From contig JAMPIV010012212.1 in assembly GCA_024509875.1 (NCBI GenBank), positions 62,001 through 126,000 of the forward strand: a stretch of 64,000 bases of DNA, in the 5' to 3' direction. Numbering within the stretch: position 1 is the stretch's first letter; every line of letters starts with the position of its first letter. Position numbers and translations under genes: made by a program. Below, one piece after another: positions 40,051 to 49,402 of this stretch. This DNA comes from Oreohelix idahoensis (taxonomy: Eukaryota; Mollusca; Gastropoda; Stylommatophora; Oreohelicidae). The notes below the pieces were generated by a model that searched no databases, had not been told where the DNA came from, and saw only the letters and a program-made list of their open reading frames with translations.

Positions 40051-43000
40051 ATGCTTACCTTGGACCATTTCATTAAAATTGGAAAAGAGTGTAATAAAAA
40101 GGGAGAGGCACTCCTTGAATTTGCTGAACAACAACTGTCAAAATATAAGGCAGAAGAAGAAAGAAAGGTGGCAAGAGATGAAATCCTACGGATTGAAGAA
40201 GAGAATAAATTGAAACGACAAGAAATCATACTGCAGCAAGAAATGGAACTGCAACGGCTTAAATTGGAAACAGCAAAACTTAATTCGCAGAGTGCTGCAT
40301 CAAGCCAAAATGATAATGCTCAATCTGGATCTTCATCCACCCGACTTAAGGGCAATTATTACTTTAAACTACCACCATTCAAGTTACACGTGGATGACCT
40401 ATCATCGTGGCTGGCGCGCTTTGAGGATATATGTAAGGTCAATAACCTTGACAAAACTGCATGGGCACTTAAACTTAAGGAATTTCTGGATGGCGAACCT
40501 GCAAGTGCAGCACAAAATATAGATCCAACATTATCAACAGACTATGAGGCCATTAAGACGTTGTTATTACGCCGTTTCCACTTGAACGAAGAGGCATGTA
40601 GATTACGTTTTAAAAGTTTGTTGCCAGATAACAATAAAGATTTCACAGGTTTTATTGCTAACATACGCAATACTTTTAACAGATGGGTTGAACTGGCAGG
40701 TGTCAACAAATCTTACGACAAGTTAGTTGATTTGTTATTGAGGGATAAAGTATTATCTTCTGTCAGCCAACCATTCTTTGCTTATCTGCAAGAAAGAAAA
40801 CCAGAATCTATTGATGAGTTAGAAAAAATTTCTATAAATTACTGCACAGCTCATCCGAATGCTAATATTTCTGGCTCGTTGATAAGAGAACCACTTCCTG
40901 TAGCCTCCAATATGGCATATCATAATCATAACAAACCTAGAACACACAGTGTGGACAGAGGTAGATTCAAAGGAAACTATGACATTAATTTTCATAAGGG
41001 ACAGAATAACTTTAACAATAACTTTAATAGAGGAAGACAACAAACCAGAAATTTTTCACCTCAGTCAAGATACAACAGTAATCCACGTAACTCAAGTTAT
41101 AATCGTTCATATAATTATAATAATGGTAACAAGTGGAACAATAGCGATAATTATAACTCGAGACATCGAGATAACAGTTACAATAGAGGACAACGGGATA
41201 ATTCATCAAATTATTCTCGTCATCATTATCATTCTCGTAGATCGACAAATTATAACCATAATACAGGGGCAGCCGTTACTACTACTACAACCCCTGGTGT
41301 TCAGAGTTCACCTACTGATAACAAAATACAGTCTTCATCTACTTGTTTTGCAATGAATTATAACGTGGCAAATAGTTGCCCAACATGTAATCTTATATTT
41401 CAGAAAGCAAAAGAGACAGTTCTGAACTGCGGACACATTCTACCAGAAGTCAGTCTAGCAGTCAATGACGGAACAGGCTCACTGATCTTCAACAGAGGAA
41501 AAGTTAATGGATCCATCGTCTCAGTCTTAAGAGATTCGGGATCGACCACGATCGGAATCCGTCAGACACTTGTTCATCCGAATTGTGCAACTGGAGAACA
41601 TGTCAGGTGTATGACCTTTGGTGGAACCATAGAATATTATCCAACAGCTATTATCTATATTGATACACCTTTTTTCACAGGCAACGTTAAAGCATGCATG
41701 TTAAGAAACCCAATTGCCGACCTTATGGTGGGATGCATACACGGGAGTAAAGATTGCACACCAGAAGAGATTATTGAATGGGAAAAAAATAATCTATGCA
41801 TCGGAAATGCAGCAATAACCAGAGCACATACGAAACAATTAGAGACTATGGACACTGCAAACCAGGAAACAGACGATCATGAAAGTATCGAGATTCATTC
41901 TGCTATTGACCGAGTATCCTTTGCTGCAAAACAGAGGGAAGACAGGTCACTAACAAAATTTTTTTCACTGGTCAACAAAGTTGACAATCTTGCTATGAAC
42001 AAAAATAATAGTCATTGGTTTAGTATTAAAAATGACATTTTATTAAGATGTTTTATGGATAAAACTCAGATAAGACAACAAGTCATGGTACCTTTTGCTT
42101 TTAGACGGTACATACTTCAACACGCACATGATTCTAAGTGTGCAGGTCACATGGGTTATACTCGTACACGTTCGCGAGTATTATCTTCTTTTTTTTGGCC
42201 AGGAGTATCACGAGATATTTCACAGTACGTACGCTCCTGTACGATATGCCAAGAAGTGAAAGCACGGGGAGCCTTTCACACGGCGCCTATTCAGGCTTGT
42301 GACATATCTGTGAGACCTTTCGACAAAATGGCCATTGATATCATTGGCCCACTTCTACCATCAGCCAGAGGACATAGATTTATTCTCACTTGCATCGATT
42401 TATGCACACGATGGCCAGAAGCCATCCCATTGAAAACAACCACCACCACAGATGTAGCTGATGCACTACACCTGATCTTTTCTAGAGTAGGTTTTCCTAG
42501 AAAACTTTTGTCAGATCATGGTTCTCAATTTATATCTGAGACTATGACGGAGGTAATGAAGACTTGGCAAATAGATAGAAATCTCAGCAGCATTTATCAC
42601 CCAATGAGTAATGGTGCTGTAGAAAGACTTAACCGCACACTCAAACAAATGTTACATAAAGTTACAGTTAACCATCCACAGGACTGGGACAGAGTCCTAC
42701 CAGCTGTGTTATTCGCTTATCGAGAGGTGCCACATGAACAAACTGGCTTCTCTCCATTTCAACTAGTCTTTGGCGCTCCACCAAGAGGTCCTATGGGACT
42801 AATAAAAGACTTATTGATTGACTCCGAGATGACTCAGGATACCCAGTCATCCTATGAGTATGTAATTAATCTCCGGAATAACATTATTGATGCCTGTAAA
42901 ATGGCAACAGCTTCATCTGAGGCTGCGAAAGAGAAAGCTAGAACTTTCCAAAACAGTAATAGACGATTACGTCAATTATTTCCAGGAGATCAAGCTTATG

Positions 43001-43182
43001 TGTTATTGCCACATAACAATAATAAACTACTAATCTCGTGGAACGGTCCTTACCAGGTTATCAATAAGATTTCTGATGTTGATTATGTCCTGGACATTAA
43101 GGGACATCACAAAATATTTCACATAAATATGCTCAAGCAATTTCATACTCGACCTGAACATCTACAAGCTATTTTTTCATGA
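40051..43182 (+). CDS. B copy 4 ORF1: Gag-protease-integrase
   Basis: The longest B frame, 1043 codons. Order: coiled coil shortened by 29 residues relative to copies 1-3 (loss between GAAGAR repeats), Gag core, Asn/Arg-rich nucleocapsid-like region, Cys cluster CPTCN at about 442, and aspartic protease-like part with LRDSGSTT at about 494-497 (DSG instead of the usual DTG). The integrase follows, with His/Cys zinc finger near 690-735, catalytic D763, D822 and E858 (36 residues after D822) and a C-terminal part ending near FHINMLKQF. No RT is in this ORF; RT/RNase H follows in another frame. Integrase before RT is the arrangement of the Gmr1-like Ty3/gypsy group. No lesion is visible. Confidence 0.88.
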   Translation: MLTLDHFIKIGKECNKKGEALLEFAEQQLSKYKAEEERKVARDEILRIEEENKLKRQEIILQQEMELQRLKLETAKLNSQSAASSQNDNAQSGSSSTRLKGNYYFKLPPFKLHVDDLSSWLARFEDICKVNNLDKTAWALKLKEFLDGEPASAAQNIDPTLSTDYEAIKTLLLRRFHLNEEACRLRFKSLLPDNNKDFTGFIANIRNTFNRWVELAGVNKSYDKLVDLLLRDKVLSSVSQPFFAYLQERKPESIDELEKISINYCTAHPNANISGSLIREPLPVASNMAYHNHNKPRTHSVDRGRFKGNYDINFHKGQNNFNNNFNRGRQQTRNFSPQSRYNSNPRNSSYNRSYNYNNGNKWNNSDNYNSRHRDNSYNRGQRDNSSNYSRHHYHSRRSTNYNHNTGAAVTTTTTPGVQSSPTDNKIQSSSTCFAMNYNVANSCPTCNLIFQKAKETVLNCGHILPEVSLAVNDGTGSLIFNRGKVNGSIVSVLRDSGSTTIGIRQTLVHPNCATGEHVRCMTFGGTIEYYPTAIIYIDTPFFTGNVKACMLRNPIADLMVGCIHGSKDCTPEEIIEWEKNNLCIGNAAITRAHTKQLETMDTANQETDDHESIEIHSAIDRVSFAAKQREDRSLTKFFSLVNKVDNLAMNKNNSHWFSIKNDILLRCFMDKTQIRQQVMVPFAFRRYILQHAHDSKCAGHMGYTRTRSRVLSSFFWPGVSRDISQYVRSCTICQEVKARGAFHTAPIQACDISVRPFDKMAIDIIGPLLPSARGHRFILTCIDLCTRWPEAIPLKTTTTTDVADALHLIFSRVGFPRKLLSDHGSQFISETMTEVMKTWQIDRNLSSIYHPMSNGAVERLNRTLKQMLHKVTVNHPQDWDRVLPAVLFAYREVPHEQTGFSPFQLVFGAPPRGPMGLIKDLLIDSEMTQDTQSSYEYVINLRNNIIDACKMATASSEAAKEKARTFQNSNRRLRQLFPGDQAYVLLPHNNNKLLISWNGPYQVINKISDVDYVLDIKGHHKIFHINMLKQFHTRPEHLQAIFS

Positions 43183-43222
43183 ACTAGATGACACTTTCGT
43201 ACCTAGATGTCACTATTCTAAT

Positions 43223-44719
43223 TTGTCTGTTATCCAGGAAGAAGAATCATCTTTTCCTGAGGTACAGTTAGCATTACCTGTACCTGTAGTACAGCCTAGT
43301 GAATCTTGGCGGGACGTAACCATCTCCTCGTCGGTTACACCGCAACAGCATCAACAGATTGCTGAACTTCTACAATCCTATCAAGATGTGTTAACCGACA
43401 TTCCAGGTCGCACATCAGTCATTAATCATGACATCACTCTTAATGATGATACTCCAATTCGGGTACATCCTTATTCTGTTCCTCTACACTTTCTTACTAA
43501 AACTACTAAGGAACTTGAACAGATGTTATCTTTAGGAATTATCGAAACTAGTAATTCCCCATTTTCTTCTCCATTAGTTATTGTCCGAAAGAAGGACAAT
43601 AACATTAGACTATGCGTCGACTATAGAAAATTAAATGCACAAACGATAGTTGATAGCGAACCACATCCACTTCTCGATGACTTACTGCCACGTCTATCGA
43701 CAGCAACTATATTCAGTAAGATAGACTTAACTAAAGGTTATTGGCAGATACCACTAACCGAAAAAGCTAAATACTACACAGCGTTTTCAACTCCGCTAGG
43801 TCTATACCAGTGGAATGTGATGCCTTTTGGGCTTGTTAACGCTCCAGCTACCTTTGTTCGCATGATGCGACACATTTTTTCAGGTAGACCAGACATTATT
43901 ACATACATAGATGACATATGCTTATTTAGTTCATCTTTTGAGGAACATCTTTTGGGTCTCGAATACGTTTTGGATACATTAAGAAATAACAATTTAACTG
44001 CTAAACCCACAAAATTACAAGTAGCGTTTCACGAAATAACTTTTTTGGGTCACATTATTGGAGCAGGATATATCCGAACACTACCCAGTACAGTTTCAAA
44101 AATTTTAAACATTTCCGTTCCTCAAACGAAGAAACAAGTGAGAAGCTTGTTAGGTCTAGTCCAATATTACAGTAGATTCGTACCTAACTTGTCATCTATC
44201 ACGGCTGTCTTGTCCTCATTACTAAAGAAAGACATGCCAGTGAAGGTGACATGGACTGACGAATGTGACAGAATTTTTCGGCAAATAATTTATATATTTT
44301 CAAATCCACCTATTTTGAGACTAACTGATGCTTCTAAAAAGTTCATTCTTCGTACAGATGCGAGTAACTACGGAATTGGCGCATGTTTGCTCCAATACCA
44401 TGACGATATCCTCCACCCAAACCTCTACATCTCACGGAAACTCAAACCACCAGAAGTGAAATACTCTACTGTTGACCGCGAACTTTTAGCCGTCGTGTGG
44501 GCGATAACCAAACTTGAGAAATTTCTACTGGGAGCCCCTTTCGTAGTACAAACTGATCAGAGGGCCGTAGCATCACTACGACGGGCTAATCATAAAAGTC
44601 CAAAGCTCACCAGATTCGCTATTCTCCTTCAACCATTCAACTTTACGATTGAGTACATTTCTGGGACAGACAATATCGTCGCAGACGCACTATCTAGAAA
44701 TCCTTTGGATATCGAGTAA
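43223..44719 (+). CDS. B copy 4 ORF2: reverse transcriptase-RNase H
   Basis: A 498-codon frame with Ty3/gypsy-type RT. SSPLVIVRKKD, LCVDYRKLNAQ and the catalytic YIDDI at about residues 228-232 are all present, followed by FLGHIIGAGYI. RNase H has LRTDASNYGIGACL and ends TDNIVADALSR. No integrase follows; the frame ends 498 codons in and noncoding DNA begins. There is no ATG at the mapped start, and the frame is open upstream across the ORF1 stop. ORF2 lies +1 relative to ORF1, so it may be expressed by frameshifting or reinitiation. No stop or missing catalytic residue is visible. Confidence 0.88.
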   Translation: MSVIQEEESSFPEVQLALPVPVVQPSESWRDVTISSSVTPQQHQQIAELLQSYQDVLTDIPGRTSVINHDITLNDDTPIRVHPYSVPLHFLTKTTKELEQMLSLGIIETSNSPFSSPLVIVRKKDNNIRLCVDYRKLNAQTIVDSEPHPLLDDLLPRLSTATIFSKIDLTKGYWQIPLTEKAKYYTAFSTPLGLYQWNVMPFGLVNAPATFVRMMRHIFSGRPDIITYIDDICLFSSSFEEHLLGLEYVLDTLRNNNLTAKPTKLQVAFHEITFLGHIIGAGYIRTLPSTVSKILNISVPQTKKQVRSLLGLVQYYSRFVPNLSSITAVLSSLLKKDMPVKVTWTDECDRIFRQIIYIFSNPPILRLTDASKKFILRTDASNYGIGACLLQYHDDILHPNLYISRKLKPPEVKYSTVDRELLAVVWAITKLEKFLLGAPFVVQTDQRAVASLRRANHKSPKLTRFAILLQPFNFTIEYISGTDNIVADALSRNPLDIE

Positions 44720-45861
44720 TCAACACTGACACTTTTCTAATACGTCAACCGAAATTACGTGTCACAGAAGACTGTACCCTATCGCTAAATTCTTAACATG
44801 GAGATAAACTTTTGCTTACGATTCAACTAAATAACTTGTACAGACGATTGCGAAAACGAAATGAACTAAATCAAGAGACAGTGTGTTCGTATTTTACGCC
44901 GGGACTTTGGCTAGTGTCCGTTCCAGATAAAACTGGTTGAAACAACTTTGATATTAATACTTGATGACACTTCGAACTAATTGAAGCTTGTGATATAAAC
45001 TCTTGGACGTTAAGAATATCGATACTTATTCTAAATCAGAACACTTAAATACTCTTCTCTTATCGTATTTCACAAGGATCAAGCCTACGTATGGATCTTC
45101 ATATCCAATGTTAATTACTTTTAATTTAGTCTTTAAAACTAGTCCACATTAAAATGACAAGTGAGTTGAATTTAAAAAAAAAAAATGAAACTTGAAAAAA
45201 ATGAAAGAAAGAAAAGAAAACTCACACAATTCTTTGATTATATTCTTAGAATTACATGATTATATTGCGTATTTAATAATTATGTCAATACATCACATAC
45301 TATTGTTTAAAGTTGTTAGATAGGTATTAATAACTTAATACTACACTTACTTGATGTTCAACACACATAACTTATTTAAATTTATACATCATTTTTTTTC
45401 TCCTCTACTTTATTCTTTATTAGTTATTATGTCTTTCTTTAACATATCCTCTCATTTTTTCTTACATTAGATTTTCAACAACTTTATTTTTATTCCATAC
45501 TTAGTATAGTTAATTAGTTTAATTTTAACTCTTTAGATTAGTCTGACATGACATTTCATCACGACATATTTTAAGTTAATTAATTATTTAATTAGAGATC
45601 AACATTACCATTCTCTTTTAGTTCTTATTACAATTTATATTTATGTATGATATAAATAATTAATATATTACATGACTGTTAGTTAGCCGACATGACCATG
45701 ACATTGGTTCTAGACAGAACGTCGTAGGCCATATGCCGCAATTTTGTTAAATTTTTTTTTTTTTTTTTTTGATATTGTTAACATTTTTGGTATTCATTCA
45801 GATGGGTTTTTTTTTAAAAAAATCTATCTAATAGATTTTTTCCCCCCAGTGGACAGGGAAT
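44720..45861 (+). other. Element B 3' noncoding region and purine-rich end
   Basis: AT-rich noncoding DNA between the RT/RNase H stop and the next LTR start. The first 345 bp (to about 45063) are repeated in inverted orientation at 46088-46427. The last bases, AGTGGACAGGGAAT, directly before TGTTACGG could be the polypurine tract that primes plus-strand synthesis. Confidence 0.7.
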
Positions 45862-46087
45862 TGTTACGGTATTTTATTGGCATGGTCTGCTAGAGGTTAG
45901 CAGCATAAGATTAAGAGGTGACCACGTTTAATATAATGTAAATAATTGTTAGTTTAGTGTACGCGATACACACGATTGATTATGACGTGTGTGCGTTGGT
46001 ATGTCACGCACCCTGACTAGGTGACCACACCCCTTTCTTGTATGACCGTCGAACGGATAAGACGTATCCTTGTATTCATGCAGTAAA
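45862..46087 (+). repeat. Element B 3' LTR, truncated variant
   Basis: Starts TGTTACGGTATTTTATTGG and resembles the 27090 LTR at the terminus (the CTGCTA and TTAGCAG hairpin arms) and in the CGATTGATTATGACGTGT-type word, but it is diverged elsewhere. It breaks off near 46087, where the inverted copy begins. It marks the end of the plus-strand B copy. Confidence 0.75.
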
Positions 46088-46427
46088 GAGAAGAGTATTT
46101 AAGTGTTCTGATTTAGAATAAGTATCGATATTCTTAACGTCCAAGAGTTCATATCACAAGCTTCAATTAGTTCGAAATGTCATCAAGTATTAATATCAAA
46201 GTTGTTTTAACCAGTTTTATCCGGAACGGACACTAGCCAAAGTCCCGGCGTAAAATACGAACACACTGTCTCTTGATTTAGTTCATTTCGTTTTCGCAAT
46301 CGTCTGTACAAGTTATTTAGTTGAATCGTAAGCAAAAGTTTATCTCCATGTTAAGAATTTAGCGATAGGGTACAGTCTTCTGTGACACGTAATTTCGGTT
46401 GACGTATTAGAAAAGTGTCAGTGTTGA

Positions 46428-48883
46428 TTACTCGATATCCAAAGGATTTCTAGATAGTGCGTCTGCGACGATATTGTCTGTCCCAGAAATGTACTCAATC
46501 GTAAAGTTGAATGGTTGAAGAGAATACGAATCTGGTGAGCTTTGGACGGTTTTATGATTAGCCCATCGGAGTGATGCTACGGCCCTCTGATCAGTTTGTA
46601 CTACGAAAGGGGCTCCCAGTAGAAATTTCTCAGGATGGGTTATCGCCCACACTACGGCTAAAACTTCGCGGTCAACAGTTGAGTATGTCACTTCTGTTGG
46701 TTTGAGTTTCCGTGAGATGTAGAGGTTTGGGTGGAGGATATCGTCATGGTATTGGAGCAAACATGCGCCAATTCCGTAGTTACTCGCATCTGTACGAAGA
46801 ATGAACTTTTTAGAAGCATCAGTTAGTCTCAAAATAGGTGGATTTGAAAATATATAAATTATTTGCCGAAAAATTCTGTCACATTCGTCAGTCCATGTCA
46901 CCTTCACTGGCATGTCTTTCTTTAGTAATGAGGACAAGACAGCCGTGATAGATGACAAGTTAGGTACGAAATCTAAAATATTGGACTAGACCTAACAAGC
47001 TTCTCACTTGTTTCTTCGTTTGAGGAACGGAAATGTTTAAAATTTTTGAAACTGTACTGGGTAGTGTTCGGATATATCCTGCTCCAATAATGTGACCCAA
47101 AAAAGTTATTTCGTGAAACGCTACTTGTAATTTTGTGGGTTTAGCAGTTAAATTGTTATTTCTTAATGTATCCAAAACGTATTCGAGACCCAAAACATGT
47201 TCCTCAAAAGATGAACTAAATAAGCATATGTCATCTATGTATGTAATAATGTCTGGTCTACCTGAAAAAATGTGTCGCATCATGCGAACAAAGGTAGCTG
47301 GAGCGTGTGAAAAAAGGTGTATCAATATAGATAATAGCTGTTGGATAATATTCTATGGTTCCACCAAAGGTCATACACCTGACATGTTCTCCAGTTGCAC
47401 AATTCGGATGAACAAGTGTCTGACGGATTCCGATCGTGGTCGATCCCGAATCTCTTAAGACTGAGACGATGGATCCATTAACTTTTCCTCTGTTGAAGAT
47501 CAGTGAGCCTGTTCCGTCATTGACTGCTAGACTGACTTCTGGTAGAATGTGTCCGCAGTTCAGAACTGTCTCTTTTGCTTTCTGAAATATAAGATTACAT
47601 GTTGGGCAACTATTTGCCACGTTATAATTCATTGCAAAACAAGTAGACGAAGACTGTATTTTGTTATCAGTAGGTGAACTCTGAACACCAGGGGTTGTAG
47701 CAGTAGTAACGGCTGCCCCTGTATTATGGTTATAATTTGTCGATCTACGAGAATGAGAACGATGACGAGAATAATTAGATGAATTATCCCGTTGTCCTCT
47801 ATTGTAACTGTTATCTCGATGTCTCGAGTTATAATTATCGCTATTGTTCCACTTGTTACCATTATTATAATTATATGAACGATTATAACTTGAGTTACGT
47901 GGATTACTGTTGTATCTTGACTGAGGTGAAAAATTTCTGGTTTGTTGTCTTCCTCTATTAAAGTTATTGTTAAAGTTATTCTGTCCCTTATGAAAATTAA
48001 TGTCATAGTTTCCTTTGAACCTACCTCTGTCCACACTGTGTGTTCTAGGTTTGTTATGATTATGATATGCCATATTGGAGGCTACAGGAAGTGGTTCTCT
48101 TATCAACGAGCCAGAAATATTAGCATTCGGATGAGCTGTGCAGTAATTTAAAGAAATTTTTTCTAACTCATCAATAGATTCTGGTTTTCTTTCTTGCAGA
48201 TAAGCAAAGAATGGTGGGCTGACAGAAGATAATACTTTATCCCTCAATAACAAATCAACTAACTTGTCGTAAGATTTGTTGACACCTGCCAGTTCAACCC
48301 ATCTGTTAAAAGTATTGCGTATGTTAGCAATAAAACCTGTGAAATCTTTATTGTTATCTGGCAACAAACTTTTAAAACGTAATCTACATGCCTCTTCGTT
48401 CAAGTGGAAACGACGTAGTAACAACGTCTTAATGGCCTCATAGTCTGTTGATAATGTTGGATCTATATTTTGTGCTGCACTTGCAGGTTCGCCATCCAGA
48501 AATTCCTTAAGTTTAAGTGCCCATGCAGTTTTGTCAAGGTTATTGACCTTACATATATCCTCAAAGCGCGCCAGCCACGATGATAGGTCATCCACGTGTA
48601 ACTTGAATGGTGGTAGTTTAAAGTAATAATTGCCCTTAAGTCGGGTGGATGAAGATCCAGATTGAGCATTATCATTTTGGCTTGATGCAGCACTCTGCGA
48701 ATTAAGTTTTGCTGTTTCCAATTTAAGCCGTTGCAGTTCCATTTCTTGCTGCAGTATGATTTCTTGTCGTTTCAATTTATTCTCTTCTTCAATCCGTAGG
48801 ATTTCATCTCTTGCCACCTTTCTTTCTTCTTCTTGTCTTAATTCTGCCTTCTTTTCAGCCTCCTTTCTTTCAAGTTCTTCCAA
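46428..48883 (-). pseudogene. B copy 5: inverted, internally deleted copy
   Basis: Read on the minus strand from 48883, the frame starts inside the coiled coil and runs through Gag, basic region and protease (DSGS). It then jumps from the protease (IDTPFF) directly into the middle of RT (APATFVRMMRH) near 47310. All of integrase and the N-terminal half of RT are lost. The RT YIDDI box is present. A small deletion near 46965 breaks the frame, after which RNase H continues to 46428. Its 3' noncoding region runs to about 46088 and faces that of copy 4. It is dead. Confidence 0.88.
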
Positions 48884-48885
48884 TT

Positions 48886-49066
48886 ACTGCACAGCTCATC
48901 CGAATGCTAATATTTCTGGCTCGTTGATAAGAGAACCACTTCCTGTAGCCTCCAATATGGCATATCATAATCATAACAAACCTAGAACACACAGTGTGGA
49001 CAGAGGTAGATTCAAAGGAAACTATGACATTAATTTTCATAAGGGACAGAATAACTTTAACAATAA
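48886..49066 (+). pseudogene. B copy 6: short Gag fragment
   Basis: About 180 bp of plus-strand Gag (YCTAHPNANISGS onward), joined head to head to inverted copy 5 near 48884. It ends abruptly at an inverted LTR piece near 49067. It is a rearrangement remnant without a complete domain. Confidence 0.85.
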
Positions 49067-49397
49067 CCTAGTCACGGTGCGTGACTTGATGCCATTGAAT
49101 TGGAAGGTTAGAAAAACGCAGCTATTCAGCTTGGCGGTCAAGTAACAAAGGGTAGCGTCTCCTAGTTACCGACTGTGACCCAAACAACGCTAGACACATC
49201 ATAATCGATCGTGTATGGAGCGTTCAATACTTGAAACATCTATCGCCATATATTAAATGTCTTAACCTTTACAATTGCACGTCTGATAACCTTTAGCAGA
49301 CGGCGTTAATAACATATACCGTAACAATTCTCTTAACCTTTACAATTGCACGTCTGCTAACCTTTAGCAGACGGCGTTAATAACATATACCGTAACA
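49067..49397 (-). repeat. Inverted LTR fragments with stuttered terminus
   Basis: Reverse-oriented LTR sequence. A short piece of the 45862-type LTR (near 49067-49085) is fused to about 240 bp of the 27090-type LTR, which ends CCGTAACA at 49327. A further 70-bp copy of the same terminus follows (49332-49397, also ending CCGTAACA). The last base is adjacent to the GATAT duplication. Confidence 0.8.
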
Positions 49398-49402
49398 GAT
49401 AT

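Larger units (their letters stand above)
27090..49397. mobile_element. Composite B: Gmr1-like gypsy multimer
   Basis: A 22.3-kb block bounded by TGTTACGGTAT at the left and its exact inverse ATACCGTAACA at the right, flanked by the 5-bp duplication GATAT in element A's pol. Inside, in order: LTR, three tandem units truncated within integrase, one longer unit with RT/RNase H, 3' UTR, start of an LTR, an inverted internally deleted copy, a plus-strand gag fragment and an inverted LTR fragment with a stuttered terminus. The two outer ends are inverted to each other, unlike a normal LTR element. The duplication suggests entry as one integrase-mediated event; later rearrangement or misassembly is possible. 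Confidence 0.85.
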
